DNA from: Lolium rigidum
Taxonomy: Eukaryota; Streptophyta; Magnoliopsida; Poales; Poaceae
Direction: 5' to 3'
Assembly (NCBI RefSeq): GCF_022539505.1
Contig: NC_061512.1
Span: 151,511,962-151,575,961, forward strand
DNA length: 64,000 nt
The notes under the pieces were generated by a model. The model worked only from the letters and a program-made list of their open reading frames with translations. It was not told the origin of the DNA and made no database searches. The number at the start of each line of letters is the position of its first letter. Position 1 is the first letter of the stretch. The position numbers and the translations under genes were made by a program. Shown piece after piece: positions 1 through 12,129 of this stretch.

Positions 1-1
1 G

Positions 2-436
2 TTCTTCATGGTTTATGGAGCAGAAGCGGTCATACCAACCGACATCATCCATGATTCACCAAGAGTACAGCTCTATACTGAGCAAGAGGTCAAAGAGGCC
101 AGAGAAAATGATGTGGACTTGCTAGAAGAAGCAAGAGAGCTGGCTTTGGCAAGAACAGCCATTTACCAGCAAAACCTCAGACGCTATCATGACCGGAAAG
201 TTAACCCAAGAGTTTTCCGGGAAGGAGATCTTGTACTTCGCCTAGTGCAGCGCACTGAAGGCCGGCATAAGCTCTTGCCACCTTGGGAAGGTCCCTTCAT
301 TGTAAGCAAGGTGCTTCACAATGATGCATACTACCTAATTGATGCACAGGAGTGGAAAGAAGGAAAGGCGGACAAGTCCGGAGAGGAGAGCAAGCGTCCA
401 TGGAATGTAGCTTTGTTGCGTCCTTTCTACTCTTGA
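2..436 (+). CDS. Gypsy pol polyprotein, integrase C-terminal end (5' partial)
   Basis: The frame is open from the window edge to the stop at 434-436, giving about 144 residues of the polyprotein C-terminus. It begins in FFMVYGAEAVIP, the conserved stretch just after the integrase core in grass Gypsy elements. A charged helical region follows, then RVFREGDLVLRLV and GPFIVSKVLHNDAYYLID, which match the usual integrase C-terminal barrel that binds DNA. The protein ends in WNVALLRPFYS, a common end for this lineage. The integrase would insert the element cDNA in the nucleus. No break is visible in this part, but the rest of the polyprotein is not in the window, so activity cannot be judged. Confidence 0.88.
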   Translation, partial: FFMVYGAEAVIPTDIIHDSPRVQLYTEQEVKEARENDVDLLEEARELALARTAIYQQNLRRYHDRKVNPRVFREGDLVLRLVQRTEGRHKLLPPWEGPFIVSKVLHNDAYYLIDAQEWKEGKADKSGEESKRPWNVALLRPFYS

Positions 437-1133
437 AGTTGTGGAGTAAGAAGTTCCTTTTTTGTACCTTATATGCTATGAATAAAAGATGCCGGAACAT
501 TGAATGAATCTCGGGGACTACCCCAATAAGGTTGCATGTAACTTGTCTATTTTTTCAGTTCACCGGTTGCTTATTGAACGTTGTTTCTTTCCGGTTTAGT
601 AGTGTGCTAAATCCTACCGGAGTCTTCGACTCTGCTGCTGTCCGCAAACCGGCTTCATGGCAAGCAAGATAAACCGGTAGGGGATAAGCACATGAACTGC
701 GAGAAGGGAGAGCAGGAAAGAACAATCCGGAAAATTTAACTAACCCCGGTTAAACCGGTTTTTTGCAAAATTTCAAAGTTATTTCTAAGTTCAAGAAGAT
801 GTTTGTTTGGTGAAAGAACCTTGTGCTCATACGCCAAAGAACGCCCAGAGAAGGCAGAGCAGAGCCAAGGCAAAAGAACCAAGTATGCATCAAATTGGAT
901 GCGGAAACAATTGGGAAATCTTTGCGATGCGGGATAAAAGCGAACCAAAAGCAAATGTGCTAAAGCAAACTTAAGATAATTAGCTACCGGTATAACTTAC
1001 CGGCGAGAAAATGTTGTACCACAACCAAAAGCAGATTTAAAGTCTTACATCATAGACCCCGGCATTCCGGGGCAGAATTTAACAAACATTGTTTTAGAGT
1101 AAACAGGACCAACAGACACAGCAGGCACACATA

Positions 1134-4100
1134 TCACAGAGAATCATCACGCAGCGGGGGCTTCCGGAGGAGCATCGCCGGCATCAGCGTCGTCCAAGAG
1201 CTCTTCTTCGGCTTCATCCTCCTCCTCGTCGAGATAGTCCTTGACGTCAGGAGGGGAGGGATGAAGGTGCGCATGTCGGCATACTCCGCAATGCGGTACG
1301 CGCGATCCTGCCGCTTAGCGGAGAGGATCGGGTCCGGATCGGTTTCTGCGTCTTCACGCACGCCGGTGAGGGCGTCCGGATCGAGCTCCGGTACCGGGAG
1401 CGAGGCAACACGGAGGGCGGAGTCCGCGCCAGCGCGGGCAGCAGAGCACTGCCACTCGCGGATCCTCCTGCCGGCGCCCTTAAGACGATCGCTGATGAGG
1501 GAGAAGGTGTCCGGCACCTCCTCGCCAGGCCATAAGGTCCTGAAGAGCTGGGTAGCTACATCAGGGATGTCCGATAAATTGCGGTCTATGGCGCGCATAT
1601 GGGACACCCGCGCGTTAAGCGCGACCAGATGGTCATTGGGCGTCCATGCCACGACAAGATCTGCTTGGCCTTGGTCCTTGCGGCGCGCATCAACCTTCTT
1701 GACAGCATACTTCTGGGAGTCCGGAAACAGGCCTGTGCAAAGAAAGAAAAAGGCTAAGGAAAAGAATCCGGCATAAAAAGAGACCGGAGGAAAAAGAGTC
1801 CGGAAACCGGAAGGAAAGATAGCAAAAAGAAAATGGAAACGGAGGAAAAAAGCCTTGTAGGCAATAGTCAAAGTACGCGAAGGTAAGGGACTCACGGTAG
1901 GCAAGCGCGTCGGTCTGCAGGATCAGCTGGTTGCACACTTTCTGCTCCTCCTCCAGCCGCGCGGCTTTCTCCTCAGCACCCTTCCGGCCCTTGGCCGCCT
2001 CCTCCAGCTCAGCCAGCAGCACCACGTTGGCGTTACCGGCGTCCTCCAGAGCCTCCTCCATCTTGGCCGCTGCATCAGCTTCAGCGGCTTCGAGGGCCTT
2101 GGCATGGTCAAGTCCCAGTTGGATGAGCTGGGTCTTGAGCTCCCGGTGGCTGGTCTTGAGGGCGTCCAGCTCCTCCTTATGCTGCCGGATGAGCTGGTCC
2201 TTCTCCACTGCAACCCGGAACAGAGGATGTTAACAAGATGATGCTAATAAACATGAGAAGAAAATCAAGTTAACAGGAGAAAGGAGAAAAGCTATACGTT
2301 GGGCGGTGGCGAGCTGCTCCTTGAGAGCATCAATGGAAGCTTCCGGGACCACTGTTAAGCAGAAATTGAGAATGTTAGGAGGGAAAGGTTTCCGGTAAGG
2401 AAGATGCCGGCAAAACAAAAATTTACCTTGGCACTTGTCATGTGCCTCAGCGAGCTCCCGATGCTCCCATAAGAGCTCCTCGAAGAGGGCCTTCCGAGCG
2501 TCAGCCGTGAGCTGTTCAAGAAAAAGAGGTTAGTAAAGTTTTGCGCTAAGAACAAGGTTCTTAACCCAAAACTCGGGGACTGGCAGTGCCGGTTTTGCGC
2601 TAAGTTTTTAAGCTAAGTTTTGCGCTAAGAACAAGGTTCTTAACCCGAAACTCGGGGACTGGCAGTGCTGGTTTTGCGCTAAGTTTTAAGCTAAGTTTTG
2701 CGCTAAGAACAAGGTTCTTAACCCGAAACTCGGGGACTGGCAGTGCCGGTTTTGCGCTAAGTTTTTAAGCTAAGTTTTGCGCTAAGAACAAGGTTTTTAA
2801 CCCGAAACTCGGGGACTGGCAGTGCCGGTTTCACGCTAAATTTTTAAGTTAAGTTTTGCACTAAGAGCTGCGCTCTCACCACAAAACTCGGGGACTGGGA
2901 AGATAGACAAGAGAGAAACCGGCATGAAACCAAAGAAAAGATAAAACAAAGCCGGAAACGAAGAAACCGGTAAAGATTGAGACAAGTTAGCAAAACATAC
3001 CATCAGATTGTTCGTGGAGTCGTACGCTGTCGAGCTCTTTTACGGCAGCGCGAAGCCGCATAAAGTGCTCCTCGGAAGACCGGTCCCCGACAGGGTCAGG
3101 TGCCGGCAGCCTGTCCTTGCCCAGGCCGCGGGTCGCCGGAGTCATGTCCGCGGCGTTCCACTTTTGGGCATAGGGCAGAAGGTGCCCCAGGTCTCGGCCT
3201 TGGCGCTTGAACTCGTGATGCGGCCAAGGAGGCCGGTGGCCTTCGTGGCGGCATCTTTGGCGGCCTTGGCGACGTGCGGCACCAAGGGCTGCTGGCCGCC
3301 GGAAGGGGCGCTGGAAGCCGTCGCCTTCCCCTTGATGAGCTTGGATGGCTTGGGCGGCGGCGCGGTAGAAGCGCCCCCGGAAGTCTTGGGCGGCGGCGCA
3401 TTGGGAGCGGCCCTGGAGGGCTTGGCGCGAGGAGCGTCTGGCGGGGGCATGAGGATGGTGCGTGGAGAAGGGGGAGCGCTAGGAGCGTCACCCGTGTTGG
3501 AGCCTTCCGGCGCGGAAGATTCCGGCGCGGAAGTTGTCTTTTCAAGGACGGGAGGAGCAGGAGGCTCCGCCCGCCCGGCAGCTTCTTCTTCTCCGGCGCC
3601 GATGTTGCTGGCGCCGGTGTCCTGGTGTTCTGGAGGGAAGGAAGGATCCTCCTCCGTGCGGTGATCTGATGATGAAGGGGCCGCACGCCCCGAATTTGTC
3701 GTGCCCCCCGAAAGGGAGGCAGAGATGTTGCCGGCACCAGATGGTGCCGGGCTTGAGCGAGGAGGAGGGGTTGAGGTCCTTGCGGATCCCTCGGAGCCCG
3801 ATGGCCTTGGGCCAAGCTTGAGCGCAGGGCTGAGAAAAAGAAAGAAAAACGGTTGGAAAAGAGAAACCGGAAAAAGAACTTGGCGAAAAAGAGGCAAGCC
3901 GGAAAATGAGTAGCTTACCCGGAAGAGGTTGGCATCGCCTTGCGCCCGTAGCGACGCATGCCCACCTGCTTCTCCCCCACGGGCTCGGTCCGGAAGCGCT
4001 TGGAGGGAGGGGCTCGGCTGCCACCGGCATCAGATGCCGGCTGCTTGTTCTTTTGGCCCTGGGCCATGAGCTTGTCCACAAACTCGAGCCCGCCTCGGCG

Positions 4101-5594
4101 CGCAGGGCGGCACGCGCTCATGGATCTATGAATTGAGTTTGGCTAAGAACCAATTCGCGGGAAAGCGATAACGGAAAGGTAAAAGAAACCGGAAAAGAAA
4201 ATACCTCAAGCGTGGTCAAGTCGTCAGCGGACCCGGTTGGCTTTGGCGGAGACCGGCCCAGGTGCGCTGCCGGGGTCTTGCCCATCTTCAGATCCTTCCA
4301 AAAAATGTAGGGATCTGGGTCAAAGGAGTCAAGGGCGCGAGGCTGGCAAGGTCCACGCCGCTCTGCTTCAATGAGGGGGAAGCGGTCCTTGGCCTCGAAA
4401 CATGAAAAAAGTAAGATTAGCAAAAGCAGGAAGTTACCGGCTAAAAACAACCCCGATCGCATAATCCCTTACTTCTTGGGTCGGAGGGTTATCGGTCTTC
4501 GAAGGGAGGAGGCCCCATTCCCGGTCAAATGGCATAGCGGTTTGGCAAATCTGCTTAGCCTTGCGAACAACGTCCTTCTTGCTGAGAGGACGGCCTGTGA
4601 TCTTGGTAGGATCGCCAGGGCCATACATCTCGCTCATCCTATGTGCGCGGCGCTTTAGAGGAAGCACCCGGCGCGATATGAAAGTCCGAATGATATCGTC
4701 AGAACAGATGTTGGTCTCCTTCTTCAAAGAGGCCAAGAAGCGTACCACCCGGCTAGTTTCGAGCATGATCGGACTTCGGGTTGTAGCTCCGGTTGGTCCT
4801 GCTGGGAGGCCCCGCTTCGAAAGGAGGAAGATCGATAAGATCGGCGCGGCCGCTGTTCTTCACATAGAAGAAAGTCCCTTGCCAGGCGCGGCAGGACTCG
4901 AGGCCGGAAAACTTAAGAAAAGGGCTCCCTTGCCGGGAGCCAACTATGCAAGAGCCGCACTCCACGGGCGGCTTGGGCTTGGGGATATCCTTGCCCCGAA
5001 CGGAATTGATCCGAAGAGCAAAGAAGCGGGCAAACGTCTCACGAGTGGGACGAATGCCGATATAGGCCTCCATGAAGGTGGCGTTGCAAGAGAGGTAGAA
5101 GATGGCGTTGCCAGGAAGGTGGTGAGGTTGGAGTTTGTAAAAATCTAAAAACTCCCGGAAAAAAGGGGAGGCAGGAAGGCCGAAGCCACGCTCAAAGTGA
5201 GCAAGAAAGACAACATATTCGTCATCTTCGGGATCCGGTTCGATTTCGTCATCCGGAATCCGGCAAGTGACACCTTCCGGAATCCGGCGAGACCGGTACA
5301 ACCAATCGATCTCAAACTCGGTAACGTTGGAGCCCATCCGGGCTCCGCGGGTGATTGGGGAAGGCTCCTCGCCGGAAGATTGGCTGGAGCTGCTAGAGGT
5401 TGGGCTACCGGAAGCTTGGCTAAAGCTACCGGATTCTAGGTGGCCACCGGACTCTTGATGGCTACCGGATTCCTGGCTGATTGCCGGAATCGGTCTCCAT
5501 CGGATCCGAAGCCGTGGATTCACCGGGAGATGGTCTACGGCGCTTGAGAGAAAGGGAAGAAGAAGATGCGAGAGGAGGATTCCTCGTCGGACAT
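1134..5594 (-). pseudogene. Antisense gene of the Tat element, Transposase_28 ('putative gypsy type transposon') domain, broken
   Basis: The gene reads opposite to pol. The likely start is at 5594 (MSDEESSS), soon shifted out of frame. The best-conserved block is 4753-5300, containing EFEIDWLYRSRRIPEGVTCR, YVVFLAHFERGFGLP and FFREFLDFYKLQPHHLPGN. This is the PF04195-type domain found in antisense genes of grass Tat elements. Further minus-strand blocks look like exons: 4434-4766, 4210-4400, 3915-4110, 3142-3830 (proline- and serine-rich), 3005-3120, 2430-2515, 1925-2208 (Glu/Ala-rich coiled coil) and 1134-1735. They are separated by A/T-rich pieces with GT and AG at the ends; for example, the block ending at 3005 is followed on the minus strand by gtatgtt. 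The protein would exceed 1,000 residues. Its function is unknown; the domain name does not imply transposase activity. Early frameshifts suggest this copy is not intact. Confidence 0.72.
2530..2890. repeat. Tandem repeat, unit about 79 bp, four to five copies
   Basis: The unit begins with aagttttgcgctaagaac and contains aaactcggggactggcagtg. Copies start near 2534, 2613, 2692, 2771 and 2850, the last one diverged. The array lies between two exon-like blocks of the antisense gene, so it is probably intronic. Each unit carries 'ctcggggact', which resembles the polypurine stretch before the 3' LTR and the sequence at 511-520. Confidence 0.9.
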
Positions 5595-6051
5595 TGCAAG
5601 GGGAGGCGAAAAAACAAGAATCCCGGACTTGGACCCCGCGTGAAGATCTACGAGTAAGAAGAAAACCAAAGAAAAAGAGGAAATAAGAACACTAAAGACC
5701 CAAGATCCGGAAAGCAAGCAGAGGACGAGTGAAACGAGATTGGTACCAACCTTAAGCGGCGGAGTCGCTGAGGGAAGTGTTTGCTGGCGGCGGAGCGGAC
5801 CTGCGGTCGCCGGGGAGCACCGTCGACGGCAAGGCGGAGAAGCTCGCGAAGAAGCACAAATGCGGCGGGAGCAATGAAGTTGCTGCCGAAGATCTCCGCA
5901 CAGCGAAGTCCGGCGGAGGCACGGCGTGAGTTCGCCGGGCGCCGGAGCTTGAACGAGCGACGGCGGACGGAGAGCGGCGGAGGCGCAAAGGCGTGGAGCT
6001 GCGTGCGCGAAGGAGGAGAATGCGAAGAAGATGAAGAAGAAGGGGCGGTTG

Positions 6052-6061
6052 TGTTTATAAA
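6052..6061 (-). promoter_or_regulatory. TATA box for the antisense gene of the Tat element
   Basis: The minus strand reads tttataaaca, about 460 bases upstream of the proposed start at 5594. A GC-rich leader lies between. This suggests the antisense gene has its own promoter between its start and the 3' LTR. Bases 5595-6540 hold this leader and promoter zone and the polypurine tract. I see no other gene there. Confidence 0.55.
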
Positions 6062-6540
6062 GGAGAGAGAAGGTGGGCGAGGAAACCGGCCGGGCCGCGG
6101 CGGTTCGCCTCGCGGCCCGCGACGGTTCGCGCCTTGGGCCGCCACGTGGCGAGGGAATACACGCGAGAAAATGGGGAGCCACACGGAGGCGCACACGGGA
6201 TCCCGAAGAGGTAGTGGGATCCGCTGCGATGCATTAAATGAGCGCGCGGGAGTCGAAGCGATATGACAACTGACACTGGCGCGACAGTCACAGTGCGCAT
6301 GTCTCTGTCAGGCGCGGGGCCCGAGATATCCTCGACTTCGCCGAGGAAGGAGTAAAGACACATGATACCGGAAAAGAGAGATGCCGGAACGAGCCTTGCA
6401 AAGAGAAGAGAAAGAACAAGGGTAAAGGTGCCGGAACTAAGCTCAAGACATGAGTAATTAAACCGGTATCCAAAGACGTAAGAACTCGGCATGGTCTCGT
6501 TGGATAGAATCCGCCAGACTATACCAGCTTCGGGGACTAA

Positions 6541-7241
6541 TGTTGGGGGGATGACCCCCGGTATGCCAAAGGCATGCCAAACCGGATGGTTTGAGCCATC
6601 AGGATACCGGTTAGACGTTCATGCCGGAGTCTAAGATAGGCATTTGGCTGAACAGGCTAAGCCGCTATCCTCATAAGAGGGATACCGGAACCGGATAGAA
6701 AAGGTACCGGGCCACCGGAAGGAAGGGCTTGTCGGCAAAGCTGGTCAAAGATTCTCTCCAGAGCTAGAAGACAAAGATGAGCTAAGCAAAGTAACTTTAG
6801 ACGAAGGGCTGACGATAAAGAGAAGGATGACGGTCAAAGAAGCCGGAGGACGTCAGCGCCCTTGATTAAAGAGGACTCCGGTGTCATCTATGATTAAAGT
6901 AGCTTTGTAAAGTAGTTTGTCTAGTCAAAGATGCCATTAGGGTTTCTTCCAGTGTAAGCCACCCTCTCCCCTATATAAGGAGAGGGGGTACTGCCTCCTA
7001 CAGGCGCGAGACCACAGAGATAGAGAAAAACCTGTAACTTGTGTGAATCAATGAACATGGTGATCTAGAGCGAGTTCTTCCTTGTGTCTTTCTTCTTCAA
7101 CCTCTGGCCCTGGCCGAGTTCTTGAGGAAACCATCCGGAAGTTCATCACACCTGATCACAAACCCTCCCCCGAATCCTCTTGCGTCCATTCGGCCCCAAC
7201 TTAAGCCATCCTATGGCATCTGCTCGTTCACCACGACGACA
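6541..7241 (+). repeat. 3' LTR of the Tat Gypsy element
   Basis: This 701-bp segment begins tgttgggg and ends cgacgaca, and is preceded by a purine-rich tract ending at 6540. A TATA box (ctatataagg, 6971-6980) lies 430 bases in, followed by the expected start of R and a pyrimidine-rich leader. The right boundary is confirmed because unrelated Copia LTR sequence resumes at 7242, collinear with the second copy at 14250. Confidence 0.88.
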
Positions 7242-8105
7242 AAGAACTACCATTTCAACATCCAACTTTAAGTGTGTCACCCTACGGTTCGTGAACTATG
7301 CGGACATGGTTGAGTACTCACTCCGACCAATAACCAATAGCGGGATCTGGAGATCCATAATGGCTCCCACATATTCAACGATGACTTTAGTGATCGAATG
7401 AACCTTTCACATATATTACCAATTCCCTTTGTCTCGCGATATTTTACTTGTCCGAGGTTTGATCTTCGGTATCACTCTATACCTTGTTCAACCTCGTCTC
7501 TTGACAAGTACTCTTTACTCGTACCGTGGTATGTGGTCTCTTATGAACTCATTCATATGCTTGCAAGACATTAGACGACATTCCACCGAGAGGGCCCAGA
7601 GTATATCTATCCGTCATCGGGATGGACAAATCCCACTCGTTGATCCATATGCCTCAACTCATACTTTCCGGATACTTAATCCCACCTTTATAGCCACCCA
7701 TTTACGCAAGTGGTGTTTGGTGTAATCAAAGTACCTTTCCGGTATAAGTGATTTACATGATCTCATGGTCATAAGGACTAGGTAACTATGTATCGAAAGC
7801 TTATAGCAAATAACTTAATGACGAGATCTTATGCTACGCTTAATTGGGTGTGTCCATTACATCATTCATATAATGATATAACCTTGTTATTAATAACATC
7901 CAATGTTCATGATTATGAAACTAATCATCCATTAATCAACAAGCTAGTTTAAGAGGCATACTAGGGACTTCTTGTTGTCTACATATCACACATGTACTAA
8001 TGTTTCGGTTAATACAATTATAGCATGACATATAAACATTTATCATAAACATAGAGATATAAATAATAACCACTTTTATTATTGCCTCTAGGGCATATCT
8101 CCTTC
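7242..8105 (-). repeat. 3' LTR of the Angela-type Copia, truncated by the Tat insertion
   Basis: It is collinear with 14250-15111 and differs from it by a few substitutions and single-base indels. The remaining part of the LTR lies left of the window beyond the Tat element. The terminal base differs: minus-strand cgaagg here against tgaagg in the other copy. Two small open frames (7180-7401 and 7429-7725) are chance reading frames of the LTR and recur in the other LTRs. Confidence 0.9.
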
Positions 8106-8140
8106 GAGTCTCCCACTTGCACTAGAGTCAATAATCTAGA

Positions 8141-11100
8141 TTACATTGTAATATACCTAACACCCATGGCATTCTGGTGTTGGTCATGCTTTGCCCTAGG
8201 GAGAGCTTTAGTCAACGGATCTGCTACATTCAGATCGGTGTGTACTTTGCAAATCTTTACTTCTCCATCTTCGATGTACTCGCGAATCGAGTGGTAACGC
8301 AGCTTGATATGCTTCAGCCTCTTGTGTGACCTTGGCTCTTGTGCATTGGCGATGGCACCCATGTTATCACGAGTAAATGATTAATGGGTCCAATGCACTA
8401 GGAACCACACCGAGCTCTACAATGAACCTCTTCATCCATACCGCTTCGATGAAGCCTACGAAGCCGCTATGTACTCGATTCCGTTGAAGACTTCGCCACC
8501 GTGCACCGCTTCGAGCTTGCCCGACTTCATGCAGCACCATTCAATATAAACACGTACCCGGATCGTGACTTAGAGTCATCGGGATCGGTGTTCCAACTTG
8601 CATCGGTGTAACTTGTTACAACGAGCTCTTGGTCACCTCCATAACAAAGAAACCTATCCTTAGTTCTTTTCAAGTACTTTAGGATATTCTTGACCGCTGT
8701 CCAGTGTTCCATTCCTGGATCACTTTGATATCTGCTAGTCAAACTAACAGCATGCGCTATATCCGGTTTTGTACATAGCATGGCATACATAATAGAGCCT
8801 ACTGCCGAAGCATAGGGGATCTGATTCATCCTTTCTCTTTCTTCTGCCGTAGCCGGTCCTTGAGTCTTACTCAAGACCTTGACTGGTAACATAGGTAAAA
8901 ACCCTTTCTTACTTTCGTCCATTCTAAACTTCTTTAGAATCTTGTCCAGGTATGTACTCTGTGATAGCCCTATTAGGCGTCTTGATCTATCTCTATAAAT
9001 CTTGATGCCTAATATATACGATGCTTCACCAAGGTCTTTCATTGAAAAACTGTTATTCAAATAACCTTTTACACTTGCTTAATAGTTCTATATCATTCCC
9101 GATCAATAATATGTCATCTACATATAATATCGGGAATGCTACGGAGCTCCCACTCACTTTCTTGTAAATACAGGCCTCTCCATGACACTCGTATAAACCC
9201 GAAGTCTTTGATCACCTTATCAAAGCGTCGGTTCCAACTTCTCGATGCTTGCTTCGAGTCCATAGATTGAACGCTGAAGTTTGCATACTTTGTCGGCATT
9301 TTTAGGATCGACAAAACCTTTGGGTTGTACCATATACAACTCTTCCTCAATGTCTCCATTAAGGAACGCTGTTTTGACATCCATACGCCAAATCTCATAA
9401 TCGAAAAATGCAGCTATTGCTAACAAAATCCTCACAGATTTTAGCTTCGCTACGGGTGAGAAAGTCTCATCGTAGTCTACTCCTTGAATTTGTCGGAAAC
9501 CCTTTGCGACAAGTCGAGCTTTATAGACAGTAATATTACCATCAGCATTTGTTTTTCTTTTGAAGATCCATTTATTCTCGACAGCCTTTCGGCTATCAGG
9601 TAAGTCTACCAAAGTCCATACTTTGTTATCATACATGGATCCCATTTCGGATTTCATGGCTTCTTGCCATTTGTTGGAATCTGGGCTCATCATCGCTTCT
9701 TCATACGTCGCGGGGTCCTCATCATTGTTATCCACAATCATGACATTTAGACAAGGATCATACCAATCGGGAGTGGCATGTTCCCTTGTCGATCTGCGAG
9801 GTTCGATAGTTTCCTCGTTCGAAGTTTCATGATCATTATCATTAGCTTCCTCTCGTTGCCGGTGTAGGCGGTACGAGTACAACTTCCGTACTCGCGCTAC
9901 TGCGATCGACGAGTATAGATTCATTAATCTCATCGAGTTCTACTTTTCTTCCGAGTCACTTCTTTAGTGAGAAATTCTTTCTCAAGAAAGGTTCCGTTCT
10001 TAGCAACAAAGATTTTGCCTTCGGATCTGTGATAGAAAGTGTACCCTATAGTTTCCTTAGGGTATCCTATGAAGACGCATTTCTCCGCTTTGGGTTCTAG
10101 CTTGTCCGGTTGTAACTTTTTTACATAGGCTTCGCAACCCCAAACTTTAAGGAACGACTGACTTAGGTTTCTTATTAAACCATAATTCATACGGTGTCGT
10201 TTCTACGGATTTTGATGGTGCTCTATTTAAAGTGAATGCGGCTGTCTCTAATGCATAACTCCAAAATGATAACGGCAAATCGGTAAGAGACATCATAGAA
10301 CGAACCATATCTAAGAGAGTTCGATTACGACGTTCGGACACACCGTTTCGTTGTGGTGTTCCCGGCGGTGTCAATTGTGAAAGTATTCCGCATTTCTTTA
10401 AATGCATGCCAAACTCATAACTCAGATATTCACCTCCGCGATCGGATCGTAGAAATTTAATCTTCTTGTTACGTTGATTTTCTACTTCACTTTGGAATTC
10501 CTTAAACTTCTCAAAAGTTTCGGATTTATGTTTCATGAAATAGATATACCCATATCTACTCGGATCATCTGTGAAGGTTAGAACATAACGATAACCACCG
10601 CGCGATGCTACACTCATTGGTCCGCACACATCGGTATGTATGATTTCCAATAGGTCGGTAGCTCGCTCCATTGGACCGAGAAAATGGAGTCTTAGTCATT
10701 TTTCCCATTAGACATGCTTCGCATCTGTCAAGTGACTCAAAGTCAAGTGATTCAAGTAATCCATCGGTATGGAGTTTCTTCATGCGTTTCACTCCAATAT
10801 GACCAAGACGACGATGCCACATATAAGTAGAATTATCATTCAATTTAATTCGCTTAGCATCAATGTTATGTATATGCGTATCACTACTATCGAGATCTAA
10901 TAGAAATAAGCCATTCTTTTGTGGTGCTCGACCATAAAAGATATTATTCATAAAAATAGAACAACCATTATTCTCAGACTTGAATGAATAACCGTCTTGC
11001 ATTAAACAAGATCCGGATATAATGTTCATGCTCAACGCGGTACATAATAACAATTATTTAGGCTTAAAACTAATCCCGAAGGTAGATGTAGAGGAAGTGT

Positions 11101-12129
11101 GCCGACTGCGATCACATTGACCTTGGATCCGTTTCCAACGCGCATCGTCACTTCATCTTTCAGCGAGTTGTCGTTTATTCTTTAGTTCCTGTTTCGAGTT
11201 ACAAATATGAGCAACCGAACCAGTATCAAATACCCAGGTACTAGAACGAGAACTAGTGAGATAAACATCTATAACATGTATATCAGATATACCTTCTTTC
11301 TTCTTCTTGACAAGGCCACTCTTCAGATCTGCCAAATACTTGGAGCAATTACGCTTCCAGTGTCCCTTCTCCTTGCAGTAATAGCACTCGGCCATCGGGC
11401 TTAGGGCCGTTCTTAGGTTTCATAGGAGGCGTGGCAGCTTTCTTGCCACCCTTCTTGAATTTTCCCTTAGACTTGCCCTGTTTCTTGAAGCTGGTGGTCT
11501 TGTTGACCATCAACACTTGGTGCTCTTTCTTGATCTCAATCTCGGCAGCTTTTAGCATGCCAAAGAGTTCGAGTAACTCCTTGTTCATGTTACTGCATAT
11601 TGTAGTTCATCACAAAGTTCTTATAACTTGGTGGCGGTGATTGAAGGACACGATTAATCCCCAGTCTGTTAGGAATCACTATTCCCAAGTCACTGAGTTT
11701 CTTCGCATGCCCGGTCATGGCGAGCATGTGCTCACTAATGGAGCTGCCTTCTTCCATCATACATCTGAAGAAATGTTTCGATGCTTCATAGCATTCCACG
11801 GCCGCATGAGTCTCAAAAATAGCTTTCAGCTCATTCATCAACTCATGAGGATCGTGGTGCTCAAAACGTTTTTGAAGATCGGATTCCAGATCGCACGGGA
11901 TGGCACACCGAACTTGAGAGTACCGAGTTTTCCGAGTCTCGTAAACAGCTTTTACTTCATCGGTTTCAGTTTACGCAGGAGGGTCACCTAGCGGTGCATC
12001 AAGCACATATTGCGGATTTCCGCCAGAGAGGAAAATCCTCACATGACGGAACCGATCGGTGAAGTTGCTACCGTTTCTCTTAAGCTTTTCTTTCTCTAGG
12101 AGCTGGTTAAAATTGATTGAGGACGCCAT
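8141..12129 (-). pseudogene. Copia gag-pol polyprotein (Angela type), disrupted
   Basis: Domains follow Copia order. Gag starts at 12129 (MASSINFNQLLEKEK). The zinc knuckle CYYCKEKGHWKRNC is near 11380, and the protease FDTGS motif is near 11230. The integrase zinc domain (MWHRRLGHIGVKRMKKLH, EACLMGK) is near 10700-10820. The integrase core (IHTDVCGPM, SDRGGEY, NGVSERRNRTLLD) is at about 10150-10650. RT (ENKWIFKRK, DETFSPVAK, MDVKTAFLNGDIEE) is at 9220-9700, with a YVDD box near 9120. RNase H (SYTDASWNTDPDDSKSRSGY) runs to 8530, and the tail KVHTDLNVADPLTKALP is at about 8200. The frame breaks several times: around 11600-11850, 11100, 10150, 9930, 9230, 9060 and 8527. The product therefore cannot be made whole from this copy. 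Confidence 0.9.

Larger units (their letters stand above)
1..7241 (+). mobile_element. Ty3/Gypsy retrotransposon of the Tat lineage, 3' half only
   Basis: The window opens inside pol and runs through a long downstream region to a 3' LTR. The order pol, then an antisense gene, then the LTR is typical of the grass Tat group (RIRE2/Grande-like). The 3' LTR starts with tgttgggg at 6541, directly after the purine-rich 'ttcggggactaa', and ends at 7241 in cgacgaca. Sequence from 7242 onward is Copia LTR, collinear with 14250 onward, so this element inserted into that LTR. The base run aagaa (7242-7246) is the probable target duplication; its partner lies left of the window. The 5' LTR, gag, protease, RT and most of integrase are outside the window. 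Bases 437-1133 lie between the pol stop and the end of the antisense gene and show no gene. Family assignment is inference from layout. Confidence 0.85.

Noticed and set aside
3008..3821. Long open frames on the plus strand opposite the Tat antisense gene
   Set aside because: They are shadows of the proline-rich exon read on the minus strand, where composition and neighbouring exons support coding.
8527..9933. Copia RT fragments as separate genes
   Set aside because: They are consecutive pieces of a single frameshifted polyprotein on the minus strand.
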